Below are positions 8,209 to 16,362 of a stretch of 64,000 nucleotides of DNA, piece after piece (position 1 is the first letter of the stretch; the number at the start of each line of letters is the position of its first letter). The notes below the pieces were generated by a model. That model had not been told where the DNA came from. It ran no database searches and saw only the letters and a program-made list of their open reading frames with translations. The DNA lies in assembly GCF_006716815.1 (NCBI RefSeq), contig NZ_VFPS01000001.1, positions 124,001-188,000 of the forward strand, read 5' to 3'. Source of the DNA: Microbacterium lacticum (GTDB lineage Bacteria; Actinomycetota; Actinomycetes; Actinomycetales; Microbacteriaceae). The translations under genes were made by a program, and so were the position numbers.

Positions 8209-8832
8209 ATGAGCGAGACGTCAACTGCCCGTCGCGTGCGGAAGGCACCCGAGGAGCGGCGTGCGGAGCTCGCCGCCGCCGCGCGGGATATCGCGCTCGA
8301 GGAGGGGCTCGACGCCGTGACGCTCCGTGCGGTCGCGCGTCGCGTCGGCGTCGCCCCCGGACTCGTGGCGCACCACACCGACGGCATGGAGACGCTCGTC
8401 GCCGACGCCTTCGGCGCCCTCGTCAGCGCCGAGCTCGCCGAACTCACCGCCCTCATCGCCGCCGTCGACGATCCGGCCGCGCGCATCGGCGTGCTGCTGG
8501 AGACCCTCCTCGACGGGTCCCGCACCGACATCACGCTCGTCTGGGTGCAGGCGTGGGGCCTCGGCGCGCATGCCGAGACGCTCGCCGCGCGGGTGCGGAG
8601 CGAGATGGATGACTGGCAGCGCGTGCTCGCCGCCGAGGTCGGCCGAGGGATGGATGCCGGGGTCTTCGCCCCCGGCGATGCCGACGCCACCGCCTGGCAT
8701 CTGCTCGCCATCATCGACGGACTCAACGCGCATTCGCTCGTCCGGTGGGGTGCGCAACCCGACCGGCGCGGGCTTGCCCAGCGTGCGGTCGCCGGCCTTC
8801 TGGGCATCGCGCCCGAGCGGCTGCGCACCTGA
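8209..8832 (+). CDS. TetR/AcrR family transcriptional regulator of the deiminase operon
   Basis: 207 residues from ATG 8209 (MSETSTARRVRKAPEERR). A GTG in the same frame at 8191 would add six residues but sits only 3 bp from the operator, so ATG is preferred. The helix-turn-helix is ALEEGLDAVTLRAVARRVGVAPGLVAHH followed by the effector domain with AWGLGAHAETLAARVRSEMDDW. It is divergent from the agmatine deiminase-amidase-decarboxylase operon and almost certainly represses it through the 8172-8187 repeat. The inducer would be an amine or guanidine compound (inference). Confidence 0.85.
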   Translation: MSETSTARRVRKAPEERRAELAAAARDIALEEGLDAVTLRAVARRVGVAPGLVAHHTDGMETLVADAFGALVSAELAELTALIAAVDDPAARIGVLLETLLDGSRTDITLVWVQAWGLGAHAETLAARVRSEMDDWQRVLAAEVGRGMDAGVFAPGDADATAWHLLAIIDGLNAHSLVRWGAQPDRRGLAQRAVAGLLGIAPERLRT

Positions 8833-8904
8833 TCGACCGCGCCCGAGTGGCTGCGGGCCGGTCGCCGCTGCTGTCCGCGTTCCCCCGTCGGGTGCAGAGC
8901 CCGC

Positions 8905-9000
8905 TCAGAGATGATGCGCGTCGAGCCACGCCATGAGGGCGGGGAGGGCCAGATAGGCGACGGTGCCCTGGTCGGCGCCCCGGATCAGGTGAACGCCGCG
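8905..9000 (-). pseudogene. possible C-terminal remnant of a hydrolase-like gene
   Basis: The 353-bp gap 8833-9185 has no intact gene. On the minus strand one frame ends HLIRGADQGTVAYLALPALMAWLDAHHL then TGA at 8905, and reads like the last 30 residues of an alpha/beta-hydrolase-type protein. Just upstream a second frame (VLVGEARLVGDAVEQRTLAAF, stop near 8985) looks like an adjacent piece in another frame. This may be the decayed end of a gene whose body is gone. The call rests on weak similarity only. Confidence 0.25.
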
Positions 9001-9073
9001 AGCGTCCGCTGCTCGACGGCGTCGCCGACGAGGCGCGCCTCGCCGACGAGCACGAACGCGGCGAGCACGGTTC

Positions 9074-9102
9074 TTGTGTGGTCAGACCACATGTGTCATA
9101 CT
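9074..9102 (+). promoter_or_regulatory. adhE promoter with FadR/GntR-like palindrome TGTGGTCAGACCACA
   Basis: TTGTGT (9074-9079) and CATACT (9097-9102) are spaced 17 bp. The perfect dyad TGTGGTC-A-GACCACA (9077-9091) fills the spacer. Its core TGGTCNGACCA is the operator pattern known for the FadR branch of GntR regulators. No such regulator is encoded next to it. Confidence 0.6.
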
Positions 9103-9131
9103 GGAGGCAAGACAGGCCCGAGAGCCCTCGG

Positions 9132-9177
9132 ACCCGGAAAGCGATGACGCGGACACCGCGTCCGCGCCGGGTAGGAG
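9132..9177 (+). other. structured 5' leader of adhE
   Basis: Nested inverted repeats: ACCCGG (9132-9137) can pair with CCGGGT (9167-9172), enclosing GCGGAC/GTCCGC (9149-9154 / 9160-9165). The ribosome binding site AGGAG (9173-9177) follows the outer stem directly, so folding could affect translation. Confidence 0.4.
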
Positions 9178-9185
9178 AACCCCTA

Positions 9186-11903
9186 ATGTCCACCTCGATC
9201 GATGCTCTGGTCGAAGGCGCACAAGCCGCGCTCGCAGAGTACGCATCTTTCACCCAGGAGCAGGTCGACCACATCGTCAAGAAGGCGTCGGTCGCCGCAC
9301 TGCACCATCACGGCGACCTCGCCGTCATGGCGGTCGAAGAGACCAAGCGTGGCCTCTTCGAAGACAAGGCCGTGAAGAACATGTTCGCGTGCGAGCACGT
9401 GACGAACTCGATCATCAACCAGAAGACCGTCGGCGTCATCAGCCACGACGAGATCACCGGCATCACCGAGATCGCCGACCCGGTGGGCGTCATCTGCGCG
9501 CTGACCCCGGTCACGAACCCGACCTCGACCGCGATCTTCAAGTCGCTCATCGCGCTGAAGACCCGCAACCCCATCATCTTCGGCTTCCACCCGTCGGCGC
9601 AGAACTGCTCCGTCGCCGCGGCGAAGATCGTCCGTGACGCGGCCGTCGCCGCCGGCGCCCCGGAGAACTGCATCCAGTGGATCGAGGAGCCCTCGATGGA
9701 GGCATCCGGCGCCCTCATGAACCACCCGGGTGTCGCGCTCATCCTCGCCACCGGCGGCAACGCCATGGTGCGCGCCGCCTACTCGTGCGGCAAGCCGGCC
9801 CTGGGCGTCGGCGCGGGCAACGTGCCCGCCTTCATCGAGCGCACCGCCAAGGTCGGTCGCGCCGTCAACGACATCGTGCTGTCGAAGTCGTTCGACATGG
9901 GCATGGTGTGTGCGAGCGAGCAGGCCGTCATCCTCGACGAGCCGATCGCCGAAGAGGCGCTCGCCGAGTTCGCGCGCCTGCACGCCTACCGCGCCAACGC
10001 CGACGAGAAGCGGATGCTGGAGGAGTTCATCTTCGGCGTCACCGCCGACAGTGAGAACTGCGCCGGCGCGAAGCTCAACCCCGCTGTGGTCGGCCAGAGC
10101 CCGCAGTGGATCGCCGAGCACGCCGGATTCAGCGTTCCCGAGGACACCTCGATCATCCTCGCCGACGTCACCGGCGTCGGTCCGCAGGAGCCCCTGACGC
10201 GCGAGAAGCTCGCCCCCGTCCTCGCGGTGCTGCGTGCCTCGAGCCCCGCCGAGGGCATCGATCTGGCCCGCCAGATGGTCGACTTCGACGGTCTCGGCCA
10301 CTCGGGTGCCATCCACTCGAACGACCAGGACGTCATCGCCGAGTTCGGCAAGGTCGTCAAGGCCGTCCGCATCATCGAGAACAGCCCGTCGGCGCTCGGT
10401 GGCATCGGCGACATCTACAACGCCTTCATGCCGTCGCTGACCCTCGGCTGCGGCTCGTACGGTCACAACTCGGTCTCCAACAACGTCTCGGCGGTGAACC
10501 TCTTGAACGTCAAGCGCATCGGTCGTCGCAACAACAACCTGCAGTGGTTCAAGATCCCCGCGAAGACCTACTTCGAGCCGAACGCCATCCGCTACCTCAG
10601 CGACATGCGCGGTGTCGAGCGGGTCACGATCGTCACCGACGAGACGATGACCAAGCTCGGCTACGTCGACAAGATCATGGACGTGCTGAACCGCCGCGAG
10701 GACCGCGTGCAGGTGCAGCTGATCAACACGGTCAAGCCCGAGCCGAAGGTGTCCGAGGTGAAGGCGGGCGCGGAGCTGATGCGTCAGTTCCAGCCCGACA
10801 CGATCATCGCGCTCGGCGGCGGCTCGCCGATGGATGCCTCGAAGGTGATGTGGCTGCTGTACGAGAACCCCGAGGTCGAGTTCTCCGACATGCGCGAGAA
10901 GTTCTTCGACGTGCGCAAGCGCGCGTTCAAGTTCCCCGAGCTCGGCAAGCTGGCGAAGCTCGTCTGCATCCCGACGACGTCGGGCACCGGCAGCGAGATG
11001 ACGCCGTTCGCCGTCATCACGGATGACGAGACGGGCATGAAGTACCCGCTCGCCGACTACGCGCTGACCCCGTCGGTCGCGATCATCGACCCCGAGCTCA
11101 CCCGTGTGCTGCCGGGATTCCTGGTCGCCGATGCCGGCTTCGACGCGCTGACCCACGCGACCGAGGCGTTCGTCTCGGTGTACGCGAACGACTACACCGA
11201 CGGCCTGTGCCTGCACGCCATCAAGCTGATCTTCGAGAACATCGAGCGGTCGGCGAAGGCGCAGCCCGGGTCGACGGATGCCGACGACATCAAGGCCCGC
11301 GAGAAGATGCACAACGCGGCATCCATCTCGGGTATGGCGTTCGGCAACTCGTTCCTCGGGATCGTGCACGCGATGGCGCACGTCACCGGTGCGACGTACC
11401 ACCTGGTGCACGGCCGCACGAACGCGGTGTACCTGCCGCACGTGATCCGCTACAACGGCCAGGTGCCGACGAAGCTGAACGCGTGGCCGAAGTACGAGCG
11501 CTACATCGCGCCCGAGCGTTTCCAGGAGATCGCGAAGCACCTGGGTCTGCCGGCCTCGACTCCCGAAGAGGGTGTGGAGAGCTACGCGCGGGCCGTCGAG
11601 GAGTTGCGCGACAAGGTCGGCATCGAGCGGTCGTTCCAGGCGCAGGGTGTCGATGAGACGACGTTCATCTCGGGTCTGCACGACCTCGCGATGGCCGCGT
11701 ACGGCGACCAGTGCGCGCCGGCGAACCCGCGCATGCCGATGATCGCCGACATGGAGACCCTCATGGAGGCGGCGTACTACGGCACGTCGTTCGCCGAGGT
11801 GCGGGCCGCCCGTGCGGGCGCCGAGGTCGAGAGCGATGCCGTCACCGGCACCGTGAAGACCGCCAAGGCAGCCAAGGGCGGGCGCCGCAAGACGAACGCC
11901 TGA
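9186..11903 (+). CDS. adhE: bifunctional acetaldehyde-CoA / alcohol dehydrogenase
   Basis: 905 residues in the usual two-domain order. The N-terminal CoA-acylating aldehyde dehydrogenase (about 1-440) has [21 protein letters not shown] and the catalytic cysteine C242 in [14 protein letters not shown]. The C-terminal iron-dependent alcohol dehydrogenase (about 460-880) has [32 protein letters not shown] iron region and [21 protein letters not shown] metal histidines. It reduces acetyl-CoA via acetaldehyde to ethanol with two NADH, or runs in reverse for ethanol use, and normally forms cytoplasmic spirosome filaments. Start ATG 9186 follows AGGAG. It is a single-gene unit with its own promoter and a double hairpin downstream. 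Confidence 0.95.
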   Translation: MSTSIDALVEGAQAALAEYASFTQEQVDHIVKKASVAALHHHGDLAVMAVEETKRGLFEDKAVKNMFACEHVTNSIINQKTVGVISHDEITGITEIADPVGVICALTPVTNPTSTAIFKSLIALKTRNPIIFGFHPSAQNCSVAAAKIVRDAAVAAGAPENCIQWIEEPSMEASGALMNHPGVALILATGGNAMVRAAYSCGKPALGVGAGNVPAFIERTAKVGRAVNDIVLSKSFDMGMVCASEQAVILDEPIAEEALAEFARLHAYRANADEKRMLEEFIFGVTADSENCAGAKLNPAVVGQSPQWIAEHAGFSVPEDTSIILADVTGVGPQEPLTREKLAPVLAVLRASSPAEGIDLARQMVDFDGLGHSGAIHSNDQDVIAEFGKVVKAVRIIENSPSALGGIGDIYNAFMPSLTLGCGSYGHNSVSNNVSAVNLLNVKRIGRRNNNLQWFKIPAKTYFEPNAIRYLSDMRGVERVTIVTDETMTKLGYVDKIMDVLNRREDRVQVQLINTVKPEPKVSEVKAGAELMRQFQPDTIIALGGGSPMDASKVMWLLYENPEVEFSDMREKFFDVRKRAFKFPELGKLAKLVCIPTTSGTGSEMTPFAVITDDETGMKYPLADYALTPSVAIIDPELTRVLPGFLVADAGFDALTHATEAFVSVYANDYTDGLCLHAIKLIFENIERSAKAQPGSTDADDIKAREKMHNAASISGMAFGNSFLGIVHAMAHVTGATYHLVHGRTNAVYLPHVIRYNGQVPTKLNAWPKYERYIAPERFQEIAKHLGLPASTPEEGVESYARAVEELRDKVGIERSFQAQGVDETTFISGLHDLAMAAYGDQCAPANPRMPMIADMETLMEAAYYGTSFAEVRAARAGAEVESDAVTGTVKTAKAAKGGRRKTNA

Positions 11904-11920
11904 CGAAAGCCGCCCCGCGA

Positions 11921-11988
11921 GGGGTGACCGTTCTGGTCACCCCGTCAGGGGTGCCGAGGGGGCCGGGGGAGCATACCCGGCCCCCTTT
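11921..11988 (+). terminator. tandem hairpins ending adhE
   Basis: Hairpin 1 is GGGGTGACC / GGTCACCCC (11921-11943) with a 5-nt loop. Hairpin 2 has a perfect 10-bp stem, GGGGGCCGGG (11958-11967) with CCCGGCCCCC (11976-11985), followed by TTT. The second is a good intrinsic terminator. Confidence 0.75.
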
Positions 11989-12027
11989 GGCGTGCCCGGA
12001 TGCGGGATGCCTGTCGTCGGCCTGGCC

Positions 12028-12033
12028 TACGCT
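12028..12033 (+). promoter_or_regulatory. -10 hexamer TACGCT, leaderless start
   Basis: TACGCT ends 6 nt before the GTG at 12040. Confidence 0.45.
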
Positions 12034-12039
12034 GGCCGC

Positions 12040-12555
12040 GTGCAGATCGAATTCGAGGGCGAGATCTTCCGGTGGGAGGCACGCGAGCAGGAGTGGATCT
12101 TTGTCGCGCTGCCGACCGAGCTCAGCGAGCAGATCCGTGAGATCCCGCGGCCGCGGCGCGGGTTCGGCTCGGTGCGGGTCGAGGCGCGCATCGGCCTGTC
12201 GAGGTGGCGGACGTCGATCTTTCCGGATGCCACGCAGGGCACCTACGTGCTGCCGCTGAAGCGCTCCGTGCGCGACGCGCACGGGATCGGCACCGGCGGC
12301 GTCGGGACGGCCGACCCCGGATGCCTCGCCGTCACCACCCCCGGCACGAAGACGCCCAACCTGATGACCTTCACCTTCGCCGACGTCGTCGTCTCGAATG
12401 GCGCCACGATCGCGTTGCCGTACGGCACCTGGAACATCTATCGCGGAGGCTCCGCCGGAGATAAGTCGACGCTGATCGGAGCGGGGATCAGCCTTCTCAC
12501 CCCGGGCACGATCAGCGGAGACCGCGTCACCCTCGACCCACGGGTGGCGCGATGA
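12040..12555 (+). CDS. chimera: DUF1905 domain fused in frame to the C-terminus of a PilV-like pilin
   Basis: 171 residues. Residues 1-86 are an almost complete DUF1905 protein: VQIEFEGEIFRWEAREQEW, FVALPTELSEQI, RGFGSVRVEARIG, WRTSIFPD and YVLPLKRSVRDAHGIGTG, which normally ends about ten residues later. At about 12300 it switches to VGTADPGCLAVTTPG, LMTFTFADVVVSNGATIALPYG and WNIYRGGSAGDKSTLIGAGI, the tail of a minor pilin. The stop overlaps the pilW start (ATGA), as expected for a pilV-pilW operon. The simplest reading is a deletion that removed the pilus ATPases, pilC, the major pilin and the 5' part of pilV. Whether the hybrid is expressed or stable is unknown. Confidence 0.75.
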   Translation: MQIEFEGEIFRWEAREQEWIFVALPTELSEQIREIPRPRRGFGSVRVEARIGLSRWRTSIFPDATQGTYVLPLKRSVRDAHGIGTGGVGTADPGCLAVTTPGTKTPNLMTFTFADVVVSNGATIALPYGTWNIYRGGSAGDKSTLIGAGISLLTPGTISGDRVTLDPRVAR

Positions 12556-13238
12556 TGCGCCCCCGCTCCAGCCGTTCCGATGCCGGCCTGACTCTTCTCG
12601 AGCTCCTCGTCGCGATGGGTGTTTCCAGCATCCTCATCGCGCTCGTCGCCACGGTCTTCGTGACCACCTCCCGCGTGTTCACCGATGAGGAGGGCGCGAC
12701 GGACAGTGCGCGCATGGCGTCGACGGCGATGAACGAGGTCACCCGCGTCGTGCGTGCCGGCACCGAACTGCCGGAGTCCGGCAAGACCGCGAACACTCCG
12801 GTGTTCGCGTACGCCGGCGCGGGGAAGATCGAGATGGCGGCATTCATCGATGCCGAGAGCTCCAAGGATCCCGCGCCCGTCAAGGTGTCGTTCGGTCGGA
12901 ACTCGGCGAACGAACTCGTCGAGACGCGGTGGGCCGCAGATCGCTACCTCAAGATCTACTGGAAGTTCAGGGACTCGCCGGCTTCCGCGCGGACCATCGC
13001 GCGCTCGCTGCTGGCACCGGACAAGACCCGTCCCCTCTTCAGGTACTTCGACAAGGACGGGGCAGCGCTGACGCCGGCGGCCGGCGCGAGCCTCAGCGAG
13101 GATCAGCGTCGCAACATCGCGAGTGTGCAGATCACGATGCAGGTGCAGGCGAACGGAAGCGGCAGGACGGCGCCGGTCGCGATTCAGAACATGGTTGGTC
13201 TGCCGAACCTCGGTGTTGCGCGCGTGGAGGTCAAGTGA
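12552..13238 (+). CDS. PilW-like type IV minor pilin
   Basis: 228 residues with a class-III-like prepilin leader: basic RPRSSRSDAG, cleavage expected after G12, then LTLLELLVAMGVSSILIALVATVFV with the conserved Glu at +5 (E17). The remainder is a globular extracellular domain with no recognised motif. Its ATG overlaps the upstream stop and its own stop overlaps the next start (TGATG). Expected to be processed by the prepilin peptidase encoded two genes downstream. Without pilB, pilC and a major pilin in the locus, pilus assembly by these genes alone is not possible. Confidence 0.8.
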   Translation: MMRPRSSRSDAGLTLLELLVAMGVSSILIALVATVFVTTSRVFTDEEGATDSARMASTAMNEVTRVVRAGTELPESGKTANTPVFAYAGAGKIEMAAFIDAESSKDPAPVKVSFGRNSANELVETRWAADRYLKIYWKFRDSPASARTIARSLLAPDKTRPLFRYFDKDGAALTPAAGASLSEDQRRNIASVQITMQVQANGSGRTAPVAIQNMVGLPNLGVARVEVK

Positions 13239-14695
13239 TGTCGTCCGGTTCGGTGAAGCAGGACCCGCTCGAGACGAGCGATCGGGGAGCTGCGCTCGTG
13301 ATGGTCATGGCGGTCGGAATGGTGCTGTCGATGCTCATGGCCATCCTCGTGGTCGTGTCGGTCAACGGCGCGCGCCAAGCGTCGAAGGATGCCGACTGGA
13401 ACGCCGCCCTCGCCGCCGCGTATGCCGGCGTCGACGAGTACCAGTCCCGACTGTCCGCCGACACGAGCTACTACCGCTTCGGCAACTCCGCCGCGCCGTT
13501 CTCGAAGGAGAGCGGCAGCGTGTTGGTGGCGCCGAGCGGATCGAACGCCAACCCGGCGTTCGGCATCGGGGTGACCGGCACGTGGGGCGCGGTCAATGGC
13601 AGCGGCGGCCGCGCACAGTTCCGATACGAGGTCGACAACTCGACGTACGCGACCAGTGGGCGGATCCGGGTGCGCTCGACCGGCAAGGTCGGCGATGTCA
13701 CACGCACCGTGACGGCCGATCTCAAGCAGCAGGGCTTCATCGACTTCCTCTCTTTCACCGACTACGAGGTGCAGGACCCCGACATCGTCGGCAAGCCGGA
13801 CAAAGGCTGCTACAAGGATCCGGACACGCGGACGGTCCTCAAGTACGCGTGGGAGACGCGCACGGCCAGCGACTGCAACGAGATCACCTTCGCCTCGGGA
13901 GACGTGATCACCGGCCCCGTCCACTCGAACGACACGATCCGCACGTGCGGAACCCGGTTCGAGGGGACGGTGACGACCGCGAACACGAAGTCGCCGATCA
14001 CCGTGAACGGCTCGGGATGCGCGGAGACCAAATTCGCACTGGCGGGATACCCCACGCGCAGCGACGGCGTGATCGGCATGCCCGCGACGAACTCCGAGCT
14101 CAAGAAGGAGACGCGCTCCGACTTGGAGGACAGCGACGTCCCCCGCCCGGGATGCCTGTACACCGGACCGACCCAGTTCACCTTCACCGCGAACGGGACG
14201 GTCACCATCAAGTCGCCTTTCACCAAGATGACCCGCATCGGCAATGCGGCGGCCTCGGTCGGGTCAGCGCCCGACGAGTGCGGTGACATCACCTATGTGG
14301 ACGCGAAGGAAGACATCCTCGGGCTCGTCGGAAACAACGCCGTCTGGGTCTTCAACCCGCGCGACAGCTCGAAGAAGCCTCTGCTCGGAAAGAACCGCAC
14401 GATCAACGCGGCGATCCTCTCGGTCGCGCACACCTTCCAGGTGCAGAACTACTCCCAGGGCGGCAAGCGCGGCGATCTCACCGTCCTGGGGGCAATCGCC
14501 CAGAAGTACCGCGGGCCCGTCGGCACCACCTCGGGGGGTTCCTTCAACAATGGCTACGTGAAGGCGTACACCTACGACGAGAGGTTCAAGTTCAAGGCGC
14601 CGCCGAAGTTCCTCAACCCCGTGACGACCACGTACGGCGTCACGACCTGGGTCGAGAGTGCGGCCGCCTTCCTGGCGAACGGTGCCGCCCGATGA
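13238..14695 (+). CDS. PilX-like pilus assembly / minor pilin-like protein
   Basis: 485 residues with one N-terminal membrane helix preceded by a short hydrophilic leader: SDRGAALVMVMAVGMVLSMLMAILVVVSV. G17 resembles a prepilin cleavage site, but the following residues lack the +5 glutamate of true pilins, as is common in PilX-like proteins. ASKDADWNAALAAAYAGVDEYQSRL follows as the helical stalk, then a large cysteine-containing globular part with several CxxN/GC pairs (residues about 190-350). It sits between pilW and the prepilin peptidase with overlapping codons on both sides. Function is inferred from position and topology. Confidence 0.7.
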   Translation: MSSGSVKQDPLETSDRGAALVMVMAVGMVLSMLMAILVVVSVNGARQASKDADWNAALAAAYAGVDEYQSRLSADTSYYRFGNSAAPFSKESGSVLVAPSGSNANPAFGIGVTGTWGAVNGSGGRAQFRYEVDNSTYATSGRIRVRSTGKVGDVTRTVTADLKQQGFIDFLSFTDYEVQDPDIVGKPDKGCYKDPDTRTVLKYAWETRTASDCNEITFASGDVITGPVHSNDTIRTCGTRFEGTVTTANTKSPITVNGSGCAETKFALAGYPTRSDGVIGMPATNSELKKETRSDLEDSDVPRPGCLYTGPTQFTFTANGTVTIKSPFTKMTRIGNAAASVGSAPDECGDITYVDAKEDILGLVGNNAVWVFNPRDSSKKPLLGKNRTINAAILSVAHTFQVQNYSQGGKRGDLTVLGAIAQKYRGPVGTTSGGSFNNGYVKAYTYDERFKFKAPPKFLNPVTTTYGVTTWVESAAAFLANGAAR

Positions 14696-15507
14696 CCGAT
14701 CCCCTGATCCCGCTCTGGGCGGGGGTGGCGCTCGCGTTCGTCTTCGGCGCCCTGATCGGCTCGTTCCTCAACGTGGTCATCTGGCGCGTGCCGCGAGGCG
14801 AGAGCATCGTGCGGCCGCGGTCGTCGTGCCCCGCCTGCGGGCACGAGATTGCATGGGATGACAACGTCCCGATCGTCTCCTGGCTGGTGTTGCGGGGCAG
14901 GTGTCGCTCGTGCGGCGCGGCGATCTCCGTGCGCTATCCGCTGGTCGAGGCGGGCACCGGACTCGCGTTCTCTCTCGTCGCGCTCGGCGCCTACGCGGGC
15001 GTCTACCCGGCTGCTCTCCTGCCCGCGCTGTTCTACCTCGCGGCGGTGGGCATCGCTCTCACATTGATCGACCTCGACCATCACCGACTTCCCAACGCGA
15101 TCGTGCTGCCGAGTTACCCGATCACCGCGATCCTGCTGATCCTGGCATCCATCGTCACCGGCGAATACGACCGCCTGCTCTCCGCCGCCATCGGTGCGGC
15201 GGTGCTCTTCGCGCTGTACTGGCTGCTCGCGATCGGCTATCCGGGCGGCATGGGGTTCGGTGACGTCAAACTCGCCGGCGTCCTCGGCATGCTCCTCGGC
15301 TGGGTGGGGTGGGCGGCTCTCATCGTGGGCGGGTTCAGCGCATTCGTCCTCGGCGGCGTGGTCGGAGTGCTGCTGATGCTGGGTCGTCGGGCCACTCGCA
15401 AGTCGCGCATCCCGTTCGGTCCGTTCATGATCGCGGGCGCGTGGATCGGCGTGTTCGCCGGCGACGCCATCGCGCGCGTCTACCTCACGTCGACCGGCAT
15501 CACATGA
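14692..15507 (+). CDS. pilD: prepilin peptidase (A24 family)
   Basis: 271 residues, seven to eight transmembrane helices. The N-terminal methyltransferase-type domain begins FGALIGSFLNVVIWRVPRGESIVRPRS and has two zinc CxxC pairs (CPACGHE and CRSCGAAI). Catalytic aspartates lie in ALTLIDLDHHRLPN and in GMGFGDVKLAGVLG (GxGDVK). It cleaves and may N-methylate prepilins at the membrane. The C-terminus (PFMIAGAWIGVFAGDAIARVYL) is complete. Its ATG overlaps the pilX stop. The pilM frame that follows starts directly at its TGA, which is where pilM is truncated. Confidence 0.92.
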   Translation: MTDPLIPLWAGVALAFVFGALIGSFLNVVIWRVPRGESIVRPRSSCPACGHEIAWDDNVPIVSWLVLRGRCRSCGAAISVRYPLVEAGTGLAFSLVALGAYAGVYPAALLPALFYLAAVGIALTLIDLDHHRLPNAIVLPSYPITAILLILASIVTGEYDRLLSAAIGAAVLFALYWLLAIGYPGGMGFGDVKLAGVLGMLLGWVGWAALIVGGFSAFVLGGVVGVLLMLGRRATRKSRIPFGPFMIAGAWIGVFAGDAIARVYLTSTGIT

Positions 15508-16362
15508 TGTCCGGTCGCTCGCCGATCCCACCTCGACGACGCGATCCTCGACTTCCTGCCGCTGCGCACGATCGAGGGCGCATCGGGCGTGCAGCAGGAG
15601 GGCCTGCTCGTCGCGACGGTCCGCAGCAGTCTCGAGGGAACCGTCAACGCGATCGAACGCTCCGGGCGCTCGATCGACGCCATCGACTTCGCGGGATTCT
15701 CGCTGCTGCGGCTCATGCCCGGGCCGCAGCGCGGAACGCAGGCGATCATCAACATCGGCGCCTCGAGCACGACCGTCGTGATCTCCACCGCCGGCACTCC
15801 GCAGTTCGTCCGCATCGTCGCGAGCGGCGGCGACGACATCACGCGCAGCATCGAGCGGGCCCTCGGCGTCGGATTCGTCGAGGCTGAGAAGGACAAGATC
15901 GCGCGCGGTCTGCAGGGTGGTGCGGCCACCCCTCGCGACATCGACGCCGAGACGGTGCTGCGCGAGAACGTCGCTGGCCTCATCGACAGCATCCGAAACA
16001 CCTTCAGCTTCTGGGCCACGGCGCATCCGCATGCTCCGGTGTCGAGTGTCGTGCTCACCGGCGGCGGCAGCCGCCTGGGCGGCTTGACCCTCGTCCTGTC
16101 GCGTGCGCTCGATGTGCCCACGATCTACGGCAATCCGTTCGCGCCCTTCGAGGTGAGCCCGAAGCTGCGGGACAGTGGGATTGACCAGTGGGCTCTCGAG
16201 CTCGCCGCGCCCCTCGGGCTCGCGATCGGCGCCAAGACGGCGTCGAAGCCCGGTCGCAAGGCCGCCCGCGCCGCGAAGACGGCGGAGCGCCCGGCCGCGA
16301 AGACGTCCGCCAAAGCGGAGCGCAAAGCCGCCGCGCTCAGCGCGAAGGGAGCCCGCAAGTGA
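15508..16362 (+). pseudogene. pilM: pilM truncated at the 5' end
   Basis: The frame immediately after the pilD stop reads HLDDAILDFLPLRTIEGASGVQQEGLLVATV and continues as a typical PilM: IINIGASSTTVVISTAG (phosphate 2 loop), VRIVASGGDDITRSIERAL and VLTGGGSRLGGLTLVLSRAL (adenosine loop). The first roughly 110 residues, including the N-terminal actin-like phosphate 1 loop with the GIDIG motif, are missing, and no start codon precedes the PilM-like part except an internal GTG at 15589. The C-terminus ends in an Ala/Lys-rich tail. A product from GTG 15589 would lack half of the ATP site and the PilN-binding groove. Probably non-functional. Confidence 0.75.

Noticed and set aside
9183..11681. An 832-codon open frame antisense to adhE
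   Set aside because: The peptide is Arg/Asp/His/Val-rich with no motif and simply mirrors third-position G/C bias; adhE on the plus strand is unambiguous.
13184..13924. Minus-strand frame over pilW/pilX
   Set aside because: Shadow of the pilX gene; plus-strand topology (leader, membrane helix) is convincing.
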